This document shows positions 63,774-64,000 of a stretch of DNA of 64,000 nt, one piece after another. Source of the DNA: JAWLHJ01 sp039587535 (GTDB taxonomy: Bacteria; Gemmatimonadota; Gemmatimonadetes; Longimicrobiales; Gaopeijiaceae); assembly GCA_039587535.1 (NCBI GenBank), contig JBDHIF010000014.1, positions 24,259 through 88,258 of the forward strand, written 5' to 3'. A program made the position numbers and the translations under genes. A model generated the notes under the pieces. That model ran no database searches, was not told the origin of the DNA, and was given only the letters and a program-made list of their open reading frames with translations. Every line of letters starts with the position of its first letter. Position 1 is the stretch's first letter.

Positions 63774-63802
63774 GAAGACTCTCGCCATCCCGGAGTCTCT
63801 TC
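63774..63802 (-). terminator. Hairpin between tRNA-Val and the lyase-like gene
   Basis: GAAGACTC (63774-63781) pairs with GAGTC..TTC (63793-63802) with a 2-base bulge, about 50 bases downstream of the tRNA. It may end tRNA transcription or be a leader structure of the lyase-like gene. Confidence 0.4.
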
Positions 63803-63853
63803 ACGCCGGCTCGATAATGTCGCTGGCTAGTTGTGCGACTGTAGCATACTCAG

Positions 63854-63928
63854 TGGGCGCTGAGGGACTCGAACCCCCGACCCCCTGCTTGTAAGGCAGG
63901 TGCTCTAACCAAGCTGAGCTAAGCGCCC
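63854..63928 (-). tRNA. tRNA-Val (anticodon TAC)
   Basis: A 75-nt cloverleaf on the minus strand. The acceptor arms GGGCGCT and AGCGCCC pair, D-arm sequence is AGCTCAGCTTGGTTAGAGC, the anticodon arm is CCTGC-CTTACAA-GCAGG with anticodon TAC, and the T-arm contains GGTTCGAGTCC. CCA is not encoded. It reads GTA and other valine codons. Confidence 0.97.
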
Positions 63929-64000
63929 TTCGATCCGCTCGTGATCGAACCGGAACGCTCGTCCCTCGGCGCTCCCAGGTCAACTCGCCTCCGTGTGCCC

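Overview
The window looks like chromosome from a GC-rich, diderm, non-photosynthetic bacterium, most likely a member of the Gemmatimonadota or a close relative in the FCB group. This is inferred from the gene mix: a SusC/SusD pair, a very large SprA-type type IX secretion translocon, LptF/LptG permeases and type IV pilus ATPases, together with planctomycete-type DUF1592 and DUF1552 secreted proteins. There is no rRNA, CRISPR array, prophage or insertion sequence. One tRNA (Val, anticodon TAC) lies near the right end.

Layout. 1-5.8 kb: a minus-strand operon (LysM/peptidase-like protein, flavin reductase, PilS/NtrB-like sensor kinase cut by the window edge), then superoxide dismutase (minus), then a Y-family polymerase and a BtpA-family protein (plus). 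5.9-9.8 kb: a fatty acid desaturase (minus), divergent from an ArsR-methyltransferase fusion and adenosylhomocysteinase (plus).

9.8-32.9 kb: the most striking region. Three paralogous copies (A, B, C) of one three-gene operon lie on the minus strand: a secreted two-heme-motif DUF1592-type protein, a Tat-exported DUF1552 protein, and an exported ankyrin-repeat protein whose last four residues are always CxxC. Between A and B sit a SusC/SusD outer-membrane uptake pair and a small lipoprotein. I infer an envelope-located redox or processing system, possibly linked to TonB-dependent uptake. No substrate can be read from the sequence.

33-44.3 kb: type IV pilus genes pilB-pilT-pilC, a ComEA-like helix-hairpin-helix DNA-binding protein, and a 2053-residue SprA-like protein. 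44.4-49.5 kb: lptF-lptG, a two-heme-motif cytochrome lipoprotein, an AI-2E family permease and a small membrane protein behind a possible sigma-54 promoter. 49.8-52.7 kb: nitrogen genes (amt-glnK) and a sarcosine-oxidase-like flavoenzyme. 52.8-58.6 kb: spmA-spmB, mpl, ggt and ldcA, a cell-wall recycling neighbourhood. 59-62 kb: an MBOAT O-acyltransferase, its SGNH-like partner and a broken universal stress protein gene. 62-64 kb: a pectate-lyase-like lipoprotein and tRNA-Val.

Most operons use short gaps or ATGA/GTGA overlaps with good Shine-Dalgarno sequences, and several ends are marked by strong GC-rich hairpins without clear T-tracts.
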